Below, piece after piece: positions 37,764 to 48,972 of a stretch of DNA of 64,000 bases (within the stretch, counting starts at the first letter, position 1; every line of letters begins with the position of its first letter). The notes under the pieces were generated by a model. That model ran no database searches, was not told the origin of the DNA, and worked only from the letters and a program-made list of their open reading frames with translations. The DNA is from Crocodylus rhombifer. Lineage: Eukaryota > Chordata > Crocodylia > Crocodylidae. The stretch covers positions 195,039 to 259,038 of the forward strand of contig JAVSML010025185.1 in the NCBI GenBank assembly GCA_038503035.1, in the 5' to 3' direction. Both the position numbers and the translations under genes were made by a program.

Positions 37764-38990
37764 TTAATTCAACACTAAGAGGTCTCTACTAGTCTTTGTT
37801 GGCTTTTTTGGGCTAAGCGATCTTCTTATTTTCTCATCATTCTCAGTCCTTATTGATTCAGTTCTTGTTTGGTTTCTTTGTTCAGATGGCTCTACTTTTG
37901 TATCATTTTCAATCTCCTCTGTTGTTTCTTGTCGTTTGATGTTAGCTCTGTTTTTGTTGGTGAATCTCATGATGCTGTTTTTCTCTTCTCCCTTTTACAA
38001 GCTTCACTTGTCATCTGTTCTTCTTAACAGCTGTACTTCCAGTGTGACTACTTCATAGCATCCAGGAGCTACTTGCTGGGAAGCTAGTGTTTTTTGTTTC
38101 CATGTTTGTCCATCTGAAATAAACATATCTTTGTTGTGCAGTTGTGGTAAGTCCCTGGAACCCCTGTCATAATACCATTTTTGTTTGAGTTTGTTGCATT
38201 TTTAAAATGTTTTCACATCTTGTTTTTCATTCTGATGAGCATCATCCACAAGATTTGGCAGGTTGGTTTTGAGTTTCCTGTTAAACAGCATTTCTGCTGG
38301 GGAAAATCCATGTTTCATATGTATTGTCCTACAATTTAAGAAATATACATAAACATTGGTGTGTAACTTTAGTTTTTTTCAACAATTTCTTCCCTATTTG
38401 TGCTCCATGTTCCACCAGACCATTGGATTGTGGGTATTTAGGACTTGAAATGTTGTGACAAAATCCATATTTGTTTGCAAACTCTTTACATTCAAGACAG
38501 TTGAATTGAGGTCCATTGTCTGTTACCACAATTTGTGGAATTCCAAGTCTAGCAAAAATCTATTTGATGTAAGTTATGACATGGTTTGGTGTTGTGTTTT
38601 CAAGCAATGCAAATTCAGGATGATGAGAATAAGAATCGTGCACCAATACATATTTTTTTCCTGCATGTATGTAGAAGTCAATGCATAAATAAGTCAATGC
38701 CCACTTGATACCATGGAGCTACAGGCTTCTCCATGACTGTCATGGGCTCTTTTCTTTGTGCAAATCTGTACAGTCCTTTACAGGATCTTCTATGTCATTA
38801 TTTATATTGGGCCAGTTTAGAGTACCCCTTTTGCATTTTTCAATGCCTAGATTCCCCTCATGTATTCTGTTTAACATATCTTACCTTGGAACTGCAGGAA
38901 CAACAAGTCATGAACCTTTGAACAAAATGCCATCCAGTACTGACAGCTCTTCCTTAAACTGAGAGTAGGCACTAGGCATATGTTTTCCAG
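37764..38990 (-). pseudogene. Gypsy integrase remnant
   Basis: The integrase inserts the element DNA into the host genome. The core at 38329-38529 keeps VTDNGPQFNCLECKEFA and then SPKYPQSNGLVEHG, which contains the second catalytic aspartate (TDNG) and the glutamate-bearing helix (NGLVE). Just upstream, about 38540-38690, an IDFYIHAGKKY-like stretch supplies the first aspartate region, with a stop between. A hydrophilic C-terminal tail lies at 37764-37970. The zinc-binding N-terminal part should lie near 38700-38990 but is poorly preserved. Confidence 0.8.
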
Positions 38991-40232
38991 GCCAACCAGC
39001 ACAAATAGCTGTTATCACTTTTTTGCAATGTGGTGTCCTGAGCGGTAGATTCTGCGTTTAGTGCCCACTTTTTATTTGTGATAGGAATCATTCTTATAAT
39101 TAGATTAACATATATTATGTGAAGTCTTGAATTCTGTCATTTTTTGTGGTGTCATATGCTCTGGACAATGTGTTTACAATACGTAGAGGTTTTCGTGTAC
39201 TGTATGCCTAGATCATACATTTGTAGTTGAAAGAAAAGTCTCTGTAATCTGGATGGCATGTGTAATAACCCTTTCTTTGCTATAGTTACCAAAGACTTAT
39301 GATCCCATAGATGAATATATTACATTTCTTAAAGCCATATACCAAAGATAAACTTCCTCTCTTAATTTGTGCACATAGGCACCTTGAATTTTAGAGTGCC
39401 TTAGATGCACATGTTTTTGAAGCAAAGCTTCTTCAGTGCCTTCTTTAGAAGCATCTGTTGACAATTTAACGGGTGTTTTAGGGTCATAGTATTTTAGTAC
39501 TGGAGCTTTTATTTTTTCCTTCAAGTTTTTTAATTCAGCTTCATGTTCATGTTTCTATATCCACTGAGCATTGTTTTGTAGGGGTTGTCTAAGGTGTTTG
39601 GTCTGCTCTGCTATGTTAGGTAGATATTTCCTTATAAAATTGATGATTCCCAGTAATCTTTGCACTTCATCCCCATCTGTATGGGGTGGCATATTTGTAA
39701 TGACTTTAACCCTTGCAAGATTGATTTGCATCCCTTCCTCAGAGAACTTTTCTCCCAGATCTGTTATTTCTTTGACCCTGAATTTGCATTTTTGTTTGTT
39801 CAGTTTCAGACTTGCTCTGTGAGCTCTTTCTAGTGACTTTCTTAGCCACACATCCTGTTCTTCCATAGTATTTCCTCAAACTAATACATCATCAATATAA
39901 CCATAGTTCAATGAAGACCTTCAAAAATTTGTTGCACCTTTTCAGTGAAATTCTTCAGATGCAGAATACAGTCCAAAAGGAAGCCTGCAAAAAAAAATAC
40001 CTGCCAAAGGGCATATTGAAGGTACATAATCTAGTGCTATTTCTTTCTAGGGGAACTTGCCAAAACTCAGAAGAGGCACCCAAAGTGGAGAAATATTTAG
40101 CTTTTGCCATATTATCAAAAAGCTCTCCCATGGTAGAAATGAGAAAGTGCTCCCTTTTGATGTACCTGTTCATTTGCTTAGGATCCAGACACAATTTCAA
40201 GGATCCATCTTTTTTTTTTCTATTACGACCAG
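38991..40232 (-). pseudogene. Gypsy reverse transcriptase and RNase H remnant
   Basis: Fragments on the minus strand are 39955-40245 (DGSLKLCLDPKQMNRYIK, then FWQVPLERNSTRLCTF), the RT palm start; 39555-39866 (LNKQKCKFRVKEITDLGEKF, then LLGIINFIRKYLPNIAEQTK), the RT thumb and connection; and 39297-39524 (KLSTDASKEGTEEALLQ), the RNase H start with its aspartate. The catalytic YxDD region near 39890 is worn and crosses a frame break. The N-terminal part of RT lies beyond the inserted CR1. Confidence 0.87.
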
Positions 40233-40237
40233 TGAAT

Positions 40238-41764
40238 AGTTTCATAGTTTCATAGTTTCTAGGGTCGGAAGGGACCTGAGCAGATCATCTGGTCCGACCC
40301 CCTGCCACGGCAGGAAAGAATACTGGGGTCAAATGACCCCAGCAAGATGTTCATCCAACCTCCTCTTAAACACCCCCAGGGTAGGAGCCTGCACCACTTC
40401 TCTTGGAAGCTGGTTCCAGACCCTAGCCGCCCTGACTGTGAAGTAGCGCCTCCTGATATCTAACCTAAACCTACCCTCTGCCAGCTTGTGACCATTATTC
40501 CTGGTCACTCCTGGAGGTGCTCGGGGAAACAGTGACTTCCCCAATGCCTGCTGATCCCCCCGACTAGTTTATAACAGGCCACAAGATCCCCCCTCAGCCT
40601 TCTCTTGTGGAGGCTGAACAGGTTCAGGTCCTGCAGCCTGTCCTTATAGGGCCTGCCCTGTTGTCCCCTGATCATACGAGTGGCCCTCCTCTGGATCCTC
40701 TCCATGCTGTCGACATCCCTCTTGAAATGCGGCGTCCAGAACTGGACGCAGTACTCCAACTGCGGCCTGACCAGTGTCACATAGAGGGGGAGGATCACCT
40801 CCTTGGACCTGCTCGAGATGCATCTGTGGATGCATGCCAAGGTGCGGTTGGCCTTCCTTACTGCATCCCCACACTGCCAGCCCATGTTCATCTTGGAGTC
40901 AATGATGACCCCCAGATCCCTTTCCCCCTCCGTGCTGACAAGAGGGGAGTTCCCCAACCTGTAGGTATGGTGCCGGTTGTTCCTCCCGAGGTGCATTACC
41001 TTGCACTTGTCTGTGTTGAAACCCATCCTATTCTCGTCCACCCACCCTTGTAACCTGTCTAGGTCTGATTGTAGCCTGTTGCATCCTTCCAGTGTGCCCA
41101 CGTCCCCCCACATCTTAGTGTCATCAGCAAATTGAACAGGGTGCTTTTTACCCCCTCATCCAAATCGCTGATGAAGATGTTGAACAGTGCGGGCCCGATG
41201 ACCGAGCCCTGCGGAACCCCACTGCCCACGTCCTTCCAGGTTGAGAAGGACCCATCCACTACCACCCTCTGGGTGCTGCTCTTCAGCCAGTTGGCGACCC
41301 ATTTGACTGTGTGGGTGTCTACACCACAGCCCCCCAGTTTCTTAATGAGAACAGGGTGAGAGCCAGTGTCAAAAGCCTTCCGGAAGTCCAGGAAGATTAT
41401 ATCCACTGCTACCCCTGCGTCTAATGATCTGGTGATCTGATCGTAAAAGGCCACCAGGTTGGTCTGACAGGATCTGCCACTAATGAGCGCATGTTGGTTG
41501 CCCCTAAGCATGCAGTCCCCTGCTGGCCCCTCCTGGATGTGTGCCAGCATAATTTTCTCGAACAGCTTGCCTAGGATTGATGTGAGACTAACCGGCCTAT
41601 AGTTTCCCGGGTCCTCCTTCCTGCCTTTTTTGAAGATGGGGACCAGGTTGGCCCTCTTCCAGTCCTCCAGTACCTCACCAGAGCACCATGAGTGCTCATA
41701 AAGTTGTGCCAGGGGACTTGCAGTGACCTTGGCCAGTTCCTTTAGAACTCTAGGGTGGAGATCA
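40238..41764 (-). mobile_element. CR1 LINE copy 3, inserted in the Gypsy RT
   Basis: A 5-bp duplication tgaat (40233-40237 and 41765-41769) brackets the insertion. The 3' terminus is gtttcatagtttcatagttt on the plus strand. Two long minus-strand frames remain: 41059-41550 ([20 protein letters not shown], then [20 protein letters not shown]) and 40505-41113 (LVRPQLEYCVQFWTPHFKRD). They are separated by loss of one T in the caaatttgaac string near 41128-41133, compared with the copies at 21595 and 57035. That shift removes the FADDTK box from frame. It is truncated at its 5' end within RT, and is the best preserved CR1 here. Confidence 0.95.
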
Positions 41765-41769
41765 TGAAT

Positions 41770-42080
41770 GAACCCAAGCAGTTGGTTGCTCCACTTTTCC
41801 TATTATGTCAATATTAACTAATCTCTCTATTTATTTTTCAGTTTCTCCCTTAGTACAAGAGTAACATTTATTGGAGCATATACAGTGGGATTATTTGGTT
41901 TTCTTAATTCTACCTTGTACTCAGTTGACAGTTTCCCTATGCCTTGAAACACATCATAAAACTCTTCTTCTATGTTCTTGCTTTCCAGTTCCATCAATGG
42001 CCTCCATTCTCTTAATCAAACCTAGCTGTACAAGTTCATAACCCAATTATTGGCACTAGCTTTCCTGGGACTGTTACAAA
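41770..42080 (-). pseudogene. Gypsy RT N-terminal remnant
   Basis: Reading the minus strand from 42080 down, the protein pattern gives EEEFYDVFQGIGKLSTEYKV and then PTVYAPINVTLVLREKLK, the start of RT found in Gypsy pol after the protease. It ends at the CR1 insertion. A stop follows the second motif, so it is not translatable. Confidence 0.75.
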
Positions 42081-42290
42081 CTAAAATTTTACTATATTAC
42101 CCTTTTGTTTAACGTACAGTGGACAAACACCCTTGGTTGCAATCGTGTTACCATTACGTGCTCTAAGTATCACTTTCTGCGTCTTATAGTCCACAGGTTT
42201 AGTTTTTATTTTTTGAATAATGTGTTCTGGTATTACATTGACCTGTGCCCCTGCATCTAATTTAAAAGTTACCATTAGTCCATTGGTGTT
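42081..42290 (-). pseudogene. Gypsy protease remnant
   Basis: Within the 123-codon frame 42081-42452 the stretch TFKLDAGAQVNVIPEHIIQK shows the retropepsin active site region, with DAGA in place of the usual D-S/T-G-A. Downstream, ATKGVCPLYVKQKGN fits the flap-to-C-terminal strands. The protease matures gag and pol. The alanine replacing the active-site Thr/Ser is probably decay. Confidence 0.8.
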
Positions 42291-43190
42291 CAGGGTGATT
42301 TTCCAGGCCTTGGAAGAATGAACTTCTTCTTGTATTGTGCCAATGAGGAATTCTTCTTTTTCCTCATTGCACACAGAATGCACCTGCTCTTTTTGTGTAT
42401 TGAATCCTGCTCCTTTCTGCAAACTCTTGCAAAGTGATTGAATCTTTTGCATTTGTTGCAGTGCTTAACAAATACAGGGCATTACATAGGATTGTGGTAA
42501 CCCCCACAGCATCTTCAGCTGACTGTGCTTCTTCAAGGATTCTCTTTGGTTTCCATTTGCCTGCTTCATAATGTGGTCCTCCTTTCTGTATTGTTTGCAT
42601 GGTGCCTTAGGTTTTTGCAGTCTTGCAATCCTGTCTAGTTCAGCTTATTCTGTTGTTTTTCCTCCAGCTTTTGCAGCCTGGCACTTATTATCTCAGTTGC
42701 TTGGCACATTCCCCAAATTAAACTCAGGATCCTCTAGCAGTCTTTTCAGGAGGCTTGTATCCCTTATACCCAATACTATTTGGTCTTTGGTCATGGATTC
42801 TTCTAGGCCTCCGAAGTTGCATGTCTGGCTCAGCAGTCTGAGGTCTTTGATAAACTCCACTATTCTTTCACAATCTTTCTGCTGTCTCATGTGGAACTCA
42901 TACTGTTCAAAGGTTTCATTTTGTTTGGATATATGATATTCCTCAAACTTTTTTATTACTGTGCCATAGCTTTTCTGTTCTGCTTCTGACAGTTATAGAC
43001 TATTATAAAGAGACAGAGTTTCTGGGCCTGCTGTATTTAAAAAAAACAGCTACCTTGAGTGAATCCTCCTTCTTTGTAGCTCCACTGGCCATCATATATA
43101 TGGTGAAGCTCTCCTTAATTTTCTTCCACTTTTCTGCTGCATTGCTGGACAGCTTTAATTCCTCTGGAATTCTGAGATGCTCCATTTTTT
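42291..43190 (-). pseudogene. Gypsy gag remnant
   Basis: Frames 43003-43233 (IPEELKLSSNAAEKWKKIKE), 42693-42890 (LRLLSQTCNFGGLEESMTKD) and 42364-42600 make up a broken gag, the capsid and nucleocapsid protein. A zinc-knuckle relic at 42420-42460 reads CNKCKRFNHFAK, with the two first cysteines and the histidine present and the final cysteine missing. Frame breaks separate all three pieces. Confidence 0.8.
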
Positions 43191-43202
43191 TCTTTCTTTG
43201 CA

Positions 43203-43219
43203 CCCCACTCCTGGTACCA
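43203..43219 (-). other. Primer-binding site, tRNA-Leu type
   Basis: On the minus strand tggtaccaggagtgggg follows the 5' LTR after a two-base spacer. It is complementary to the 3' end of a vertebrate tRNA-Leu(UAA) plus CCA, as I recall that tRNA. The position and the starting TGG are as expected for an LTR retrotransposon primer site. Confidence 0.8.
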
Positions 43220-43221
43220 AG

Positions 43222-43376
43222 TGTAGTTCTCAAAAGATTATGGAGTTAAGCTTATAGAACAATAAAGCTTGTTTATTCAGAGAGCAGTCCCCTGCCTACA
43301 GTTCTGCTGTTCCCTCCTGCAATCCCTGAGCAAATGTAACAACTTATACATAACACCCTTAAAGGTATCCACACAC
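43222..43376 (-). repeat. Gypsy 5' LTR
   Basis: It matches 35773-35920 from tgtagttctcaaaagattat onward. On the minus strand it carries AATAAA at 43272-43277. The outer boundary is set by tatccacaca and may be off by a few bases. At about 150 bp it is very short for an LTR. Confidence 0.83.
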
Positions 43377-43381
43377 AAAAG

Positions 43382-44706
43382 AGGGGGATAATAAATTAGA
43401 ATTTCTGCCCTTCCCCCCCAGTCTTTTTTCAAAATAAAACTCATACAACTATGTAATTATTTAATATAGGTAAAACCTTCCCCGAGGTGCCTTTATTAAA
43501 AAGCGTACATCTCTATGTAACCAGCCTAGACTTTTCTGCTAAGATTGTTTGCTAATGAAGAAAAGCTAAAGGCAAAAATGAGATCAAAATAAATGCTGAG
43601 TAATTTCTCATTAGTATTTGAATAATTTTAATTTTTCTGTTCTAGTTACAGGGAACAGTAGCAAATTTTCTTTTATGGGCTTTCTGTTACCACCTACCTC
43701 ATTGATAGACAGATATAATATAATTGTGGGTTAAGTAACTTTATTTAGTTCTCACCCTATTTAAAAATCCATCCTGCTATTTTATGTTCTGTTATAAGCA
43801 GCACCCTAATCCTTGGACCCCCGTGATTTTTTTTTTCTGTGTAGCACCTACTACTAACAGCTGAGCCATCAAACTAGCTTTTTTAGATCTTTAAAGAAAA
43901 TAGAAATGAAAAATGTGATATTTTCTTAATGATCTAAACATTATGAATATCAGCAATATATTAGGTACTATAAAATGGGATTATGATAGGTCAGTAATAA
44001 GTAAGGATGTAATGTTTCCTTGAATATAGGTATAATGAAAGGGAGATTTTGCATCGGTGACCTCTGCATGGAAATGCTGAGGAGTGATAGTATTTCTAAA
44101 ATGTATTAAGAGAAATAACAAAAAAGGGTACAGTTTTCATGCTAATGCAACATAGAGGTTGATGGCTTTTCCATTTTAATTGAATCTGATGCAAAATCCC
44201 TCTGATTCATCTTTATGCTTTTAAATTAGAACAATTATATTACAGAGACCTGCTGTCCCTTTACTGAATAATAGTTGACTTCTTACAGTGACTCCTGTGC
44301 TATACTGCAGTGGTCTGCACTCATAGTCCATGGCAGACAAGTGGCCTGTGATATCTTTTAATGTTGTTGGAGGTCATAAGAAATTGAACAATTAAATTTG
44401 AAGTTGACTCGAAAACCAAAACATTGATTACTCATTATATCCCATGGGCCAGGAAAAGCTGGGAACCACAAATACAGTGAAAGAACAGAGTCCAGTTACA
44501 TTGGATCACTAGAGGTCTAAGCTTAAAACATATTTGTGATATTGCTCCTTTGCCACTAACTCTCAAATGTATTAGCTCAAATTAGTGCCTTAGTTATTAT
44601 CCTTATTCTTGTTGAATATTGTTTTCCCAAAAAGCAGACAGGTGCACATTTTCTTCTCTTCCTTGACATGCCTTACCTTCTTCTATTGTAGCATGAACTG
44701 AACTAA
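43382..44706. other. Intergenic stretch, no gene seen
   Basis: Unique AT-rich DNA without features I recognise. Confidence 0.4.
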
Positions 44707-45535
44707 TGTAACTGATGTTAACATAAAGTGTAATAATAGTGAAATATAACCATGTTAGTCTTGTCCTGTAAGCAACTTGAAAACTCTATTTTGTATCCTT
44801 CTGCTTGATGTAAGTGATGAACTCTGCATAGCCTTTATGTAAGAGTGTGTGTAAAAGGGTGAATGGTAAGAGAATGGCATAGAGACAGGAAAAGAAGATT
44901 TAACTGTTTATGTAAGTAAGAAGGCACCAGATGCATAAATTACCAGCTGGTAATTAACTAACAAACGGCTGAAGAATCCCTTTGAAGCTTGAAGGCACAA
45001 AGGAGATAACAGAAGGAATGCTGCCATGTGGGCAGCAAGAACACTCCAAGGCTAAAATAAACTAAAGACAAAAGGAGAACAACCACAAAAACAGAAGCTG
45101 GGTATGGAAAAACCCCAAAGCACTGAAACAAAGGATGCCAATCCCTATAAAAGAACACTTTAAAATGCCAAGTTCAGCGAGTCTCTCTCTTTCCTGCTGT
45201 TTCATCGGAGCACAGATGCATCTGTTCACGTCACTCAAGCTGTTATCTTCAAATCTGCTATCTTCAAATCATCATCATCTACTCAATAAGCCCGGGTTGG
45301 CCACTCTGGGCTGATATTGAGCAACTATTGCTGGTAACTAGATCTGGTGTATGTGTGGATGAAATGGTTGTTTTGTGTATGTGTATGCTTGTGTGTAATG
45401 ATGTGTATGATGATTTGTGTGTGTTGGTATGAATGGTGTGCCCAAACCTCTATGTCTAACTCATGTGATCAATAAACACAGCACCTTGCCTTTAAGCCTC
45501 ACTTGTGATTTGATCAAATGGCAATTTGAGTAACA
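44707..45535 (+). mobile_element. Probable solitary LTR of an endogenous retroelement
   Basis: The segment begins tgtaactgatg and ends gagtaaca. It contains a TATA box (tataaaa, 45146-45152) and a polyadenylation signal (aataaa, 45471-45476) about 325 bp downstream, with a GT-rich stretch between (45350-45430). Flanks ctaa and ctat agree at 3 of 4 bases. That layout and the 829-bp length fit a U3-R-U5 LTR. No internal gag, pol or env is adjacent, so it would be a solitary LTR left by recombination. The start is uncertain by tens of bases. Confidence 0.6.
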
Positions 45536-45568
45536 CTATACCCATCTCCCAAATACTTGATTCTTGAA

Positions 45569-45597
45569 AGCTTTTATCCATTAAATGGATAAAAGCT
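45569..45597. repeat. Perfect 29-bp palindrome
   Basis: Arms agcttttatccatt and aatggataaaagct are exact inverted copies around a single A. It lies just downstream of the probable solitary LTR. Confidence 0.95.
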
Positions 45598-45599
45598 AT

Positions 45600-47040
45600 C
45601 AATGCTCATGTGATAGCATAAAGACTTGGTCCACTGATTGTTTAGTATGCTTAAGAGTTTTGCTACACATCTGTTCAATGACAAGTCTACTGAATAAGAC
45701 AGTCACTTAGGATGTGGGCAATCTTGATTTGGAGCAGGGTTTGTAGGGACGCATGAGAGCTTGTGTAGCTATATGTACAGCACTTGGTTGAAAGTTAGCT
45801 ATCTATGGGGTTAGATTGCAACTAAGTGGTGGTTTTCAGAATACTACTGGTATCCAGATAATGGATCTGTGATCCTAAGAACCTCAGAAGATCTGAATTT
45901 AACTCGTTTATTCTGGTTGTCATATAATAATGATTTCCAGGCTCCCTCCATGGAACTCAATAGGATTTTGTCACAGTCTTCAGTGGAATCAGGATTTTCC
46001 TATAGATTCTATTCACCCATACAATACTTGTCTTGGTAATTAAGGTGATTGTAATGAGATCCATAGAGTATGAGCATCCTATTCTTCATACTATATTGGA
46101 CACTTTTCATCTCAAAAGTACAGAAATACTGGGTTCCTTTCCAAAACCTAAAATAATAATTTTCTCATTTGTACTCATAACACAGTGTCTTTATTATTAA
46201 TGGTCATGTTGAAATACTAATAACTAAATCTGGTAATGAAATATGTATGTTGATACATAAAGTTATCCTTAAAGCCAATACATTTCAGTTATAATATGTC
46301 ACATAATTTGTGACTTCATATTTTGTACCAGCTTGTGGTAGAGTAAAGAACAAATCAAGCATTTGTCACTAATTAACATTGTCATTATGTTTGTTTAACA
46401 TGTAAATTGTGATAATGAGTGGAGAACCTTCAGCATTTGGAATAACATACTGTGTTTATTCTCCATCACAGAAGGATGTTTATAAACATCCAGAAGTGGG
46501 GGTGTCTTTGTAGTGGCGGTCAAAGAAGGATGGGTGAAGATAACAAGAGAGAGAGAGGTTAAAAATCATAAGGCATGATAATATCTTTATTTCTCTGCAT
46601 TACTGAGTGGATCCATGACAGAATATTAGAGTCATGATCTGAAGAATCAGTGTGGCATTCTAGTCTGAAATTAAAGATTTATATAAAGAATTCATATTTC
46701 ACTACATATTCTATTTTGATTGAGGCTAGTCTGCCATGTTTACCAAGTTTTTACTTCGATATCATTACACATTGGTGGCACAGGATTAACAATGAACTGT
46801 TTTCCAATGAAACATAATTGTGATAAAATTCAATTTTTTTTTTGCAGGAAAAAAAAAAATATTAGCTTTGACAAAATTTCATTGCACTTCTGGCAGGTTT
46901 TGATAACTTGAAAATGATATTTAGAGGTTTGCTGTTGAGAATTGGCTTGTAGCTAAAATAGATATTTTTGCATTAGAACAATAGTTCAGGGAAATTCCAA
47001 AAGTTAATTGGTTTTAAAAGCCTGTTTATGACAATTTCCT
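45600..47040. other. Intergenic stretch, no gene seen
   Basis: Unique AT-rich DNA. Around 45945-46000 the text aactcaataggattttgtca then agtggaatcagga resembles a small repeat frequent in sauropsids, but this is only a recollection. Confidence 0.35.
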
Positions 47041-47700
47041 TCAAGGCTCACTGTGTCTGACACAGGCAAGCAGCAAGCAGACACACATGATGGGAAACTG
47101 AAGACATGTACCACACTGCTCCATAACATAACAGTGTACCCAGAGATAAGGGATGCTGCAGGTCATAGTGCCAAACTGCAGAGCCCTTGGGATTTTTGGT
47201 TTTGGTAGAGGGACCAAATTAAGATAAACTGGTTAATGACCAAATTAAGATGTGTGCATATACTGAGTTTACTGAGTATACTGAAACAAAGGAATATGAT
47301 GTTAGGACAGAACATAGGCAGTATGATGACCACAGGAGACCAATCAACAATGTCCAGAGATGTAGAGTAATCAGAAGAGAGAAAGAATACATGAGGAGAA
47401 ATTCCAGAGCAGCAAAGGGCCCGGGCCCCAAGTGGGGAACCCAAGGCTACCATGGATAGAGGGCACACCACCAGTCCATCTCACCCACTCCACTGGGGAG
47501 GGCCTCAGCCTTCAACCTCCAGGCTCCTAACATCTGATGTTCAAGAAAAAACCTCAGTGAAGCTCACATATTGGCCAGATGTCCCTTCCCTCTGATGACA
47601 ACTCTAGCACTGGTAGATATAGAATTGTTTGCATTATTCTTATCTGCTGTAACTGTGTATCAATAAAATTTGGCTATAATCAAATGCAGAGGTTGTGGTC
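47041..47700 (+). other. Possible LTR or processed 3' end with polyadenylation signal
   Basis: The composition is less AT-rich than the surroundings. A frame at 47250-47459 ends within it, and aataaa occurs at 47662-47667 in tatcaataaaatttggc. This could be another LTR or a 3'-UTR-like relic. No matching partner or duplication was found. Confidence 0.25.
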
Positions 47701-48040
47701 AGTCTGAGGGTTTTGGGTCCACCCAGAACAAGTTATCTGGATCACAAATCCAGTGCCAACATGTTCCCAATGAAAACTCACCTTATTTCTTACCACCTTT
47801 CTTCTTGAACTGCTCTGGAGCTAAAGATCAAAGAGTCTATGTTCTAAGAGCATGCTAATAGCCAAGTGTCCAAATTCCTATCTGTTAATCTAGGAGCCCT
47901 TAGGATTGTCATTGGGCTCAAGTACATCAAAGCTTGCAGAAGAAAAAGGGGAAGGATCTTGGAAACCCCACATGATTAACTTAAGGGAAAAGAACTCCCA
48001 GAGCAGTGAGGAAACTGAGGCAAAGAAGCAAATGTAGGAG

Positions 48041-48967
48041 TGTAACAGGGGGAAACTCTCAGGGCCAGGTCTCATGCTGGCCCACTCACCTGTCTCTATG
48101 GGGCAGTCTGCCCAGTCTTTCCTGCCATGACTTTGCTGTTCCTGTAAGCTGGTGGTATAATGTGGGAAGCTGCTCATTCCCAGCCCTGATGCTAGAGGGT
48201 GCTACCTACACCACAGTCTATGCCTCACAGATAGCATCACAGCTCTTAGCATCTCTAGCCCCAAAGTGGTCCCCATAATTCTCCAGTCTGGACACCAGCT
48301 GAATCCCTCCAATCAGGCAGCCTACTCCACCCTCATTCTGGGCTGCCTAGCTCCCTGCACTCTTCCCCCTCTTAGGTGTTCCCCCCCGCCCAGGACCTTT
48401 GGCCACACAGGCCCTGGCCTCACCTCCAAGGCCAGTAAAAAACCCCAGGCCCTAGGCTCTAAGCTCTGGGCATTCCCCATGGTGAGCCCCTGGCCCTTTT
48501 GACCCTTCTGGTCCTGACCCCAGCATTGATCAGTCAACAGTGCCTCAAGTCAGGCATCTAGCCCACTCTCTCACACTTCATTGGCCCTGGTATGGGGTCA
48601 CCCACCTGGTTATGGGAGCTGGGGTTATTAAGGCACTCCAACCTGCCTTTCACAAAGGTGGTAACTGGCCTGGCATTTCATGGGGATCCCACACCACTAG
48701 GAGCACCACCATGCCATCCATCCCTAGCATGGTACAGTTTTAGGTCATGCCCAGAACCAAAAGCCTCCTAGCTGTTCCCATAAGCTCATGCCCCTACCTC
48801 CTAGGTCTTCCTGCTACAGCTTAGCCAGACCATGTTTCCACTAGGGCTAGCAGCAGCAGACTGCAGCCTTTATATACTAAGTTCTCAAAATGGCTGCCAC
48901 CATCAGGCACCTGCTGAATGCCTGACCCAGCCCTTAAAGTGGCAGGCACCAGCAGTACCCTGCCATA
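48041..48967 (-). mobile_element. Probable second solitary LTR
   Basis: Flanks are aggag on both sides (48036-48040 and 48968-48972), a candidate 5-bp duplication. The ends are imperfect inverted repeats: tgtaacaggg, and tatggcaggg read inward from the right, 7 of 10 identical. On the minus strand tatataaagg near 48870-48880 sits about 90 bp from the right end, as a promoter of an LTR would. The interior is C- and T-rich on the plus strand, unlike its AT-rich surroundings. No polyadenylation signal was found. Frames inside are accidental. Confidence 0.55.
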
Positions 48968-48972
48968 AGGAG

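Larger units (their letters stand above)
35771..43376 (-). mobile_element. Ty3/Gypsy LTR retrotransposon, decayed, three nested insertions
   Basis: Read on the minus strand the order is LTR, primer-binding site, gag, protease, reverse transcriptase, RNase H, integrase, polypurine tract, LTR. This is the Ty3/Gypsy order, with integrase last. The very short LTRs (about 150 bp) and protease context suggest a Mag-like lineage, which is inference. Removing the CR1 (40238-41764), hAT-A copy 4 and the hAT within it would leave roughly 4.3 kb. Both outer flanks contain aaaag (35766-35770 and 43377-43381), a possible 5-bp duplication, although the LTR ends are ambiguous by one or two bases. Stops and frameshifts in all regions make it inactive. 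Confidence 0.88.
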
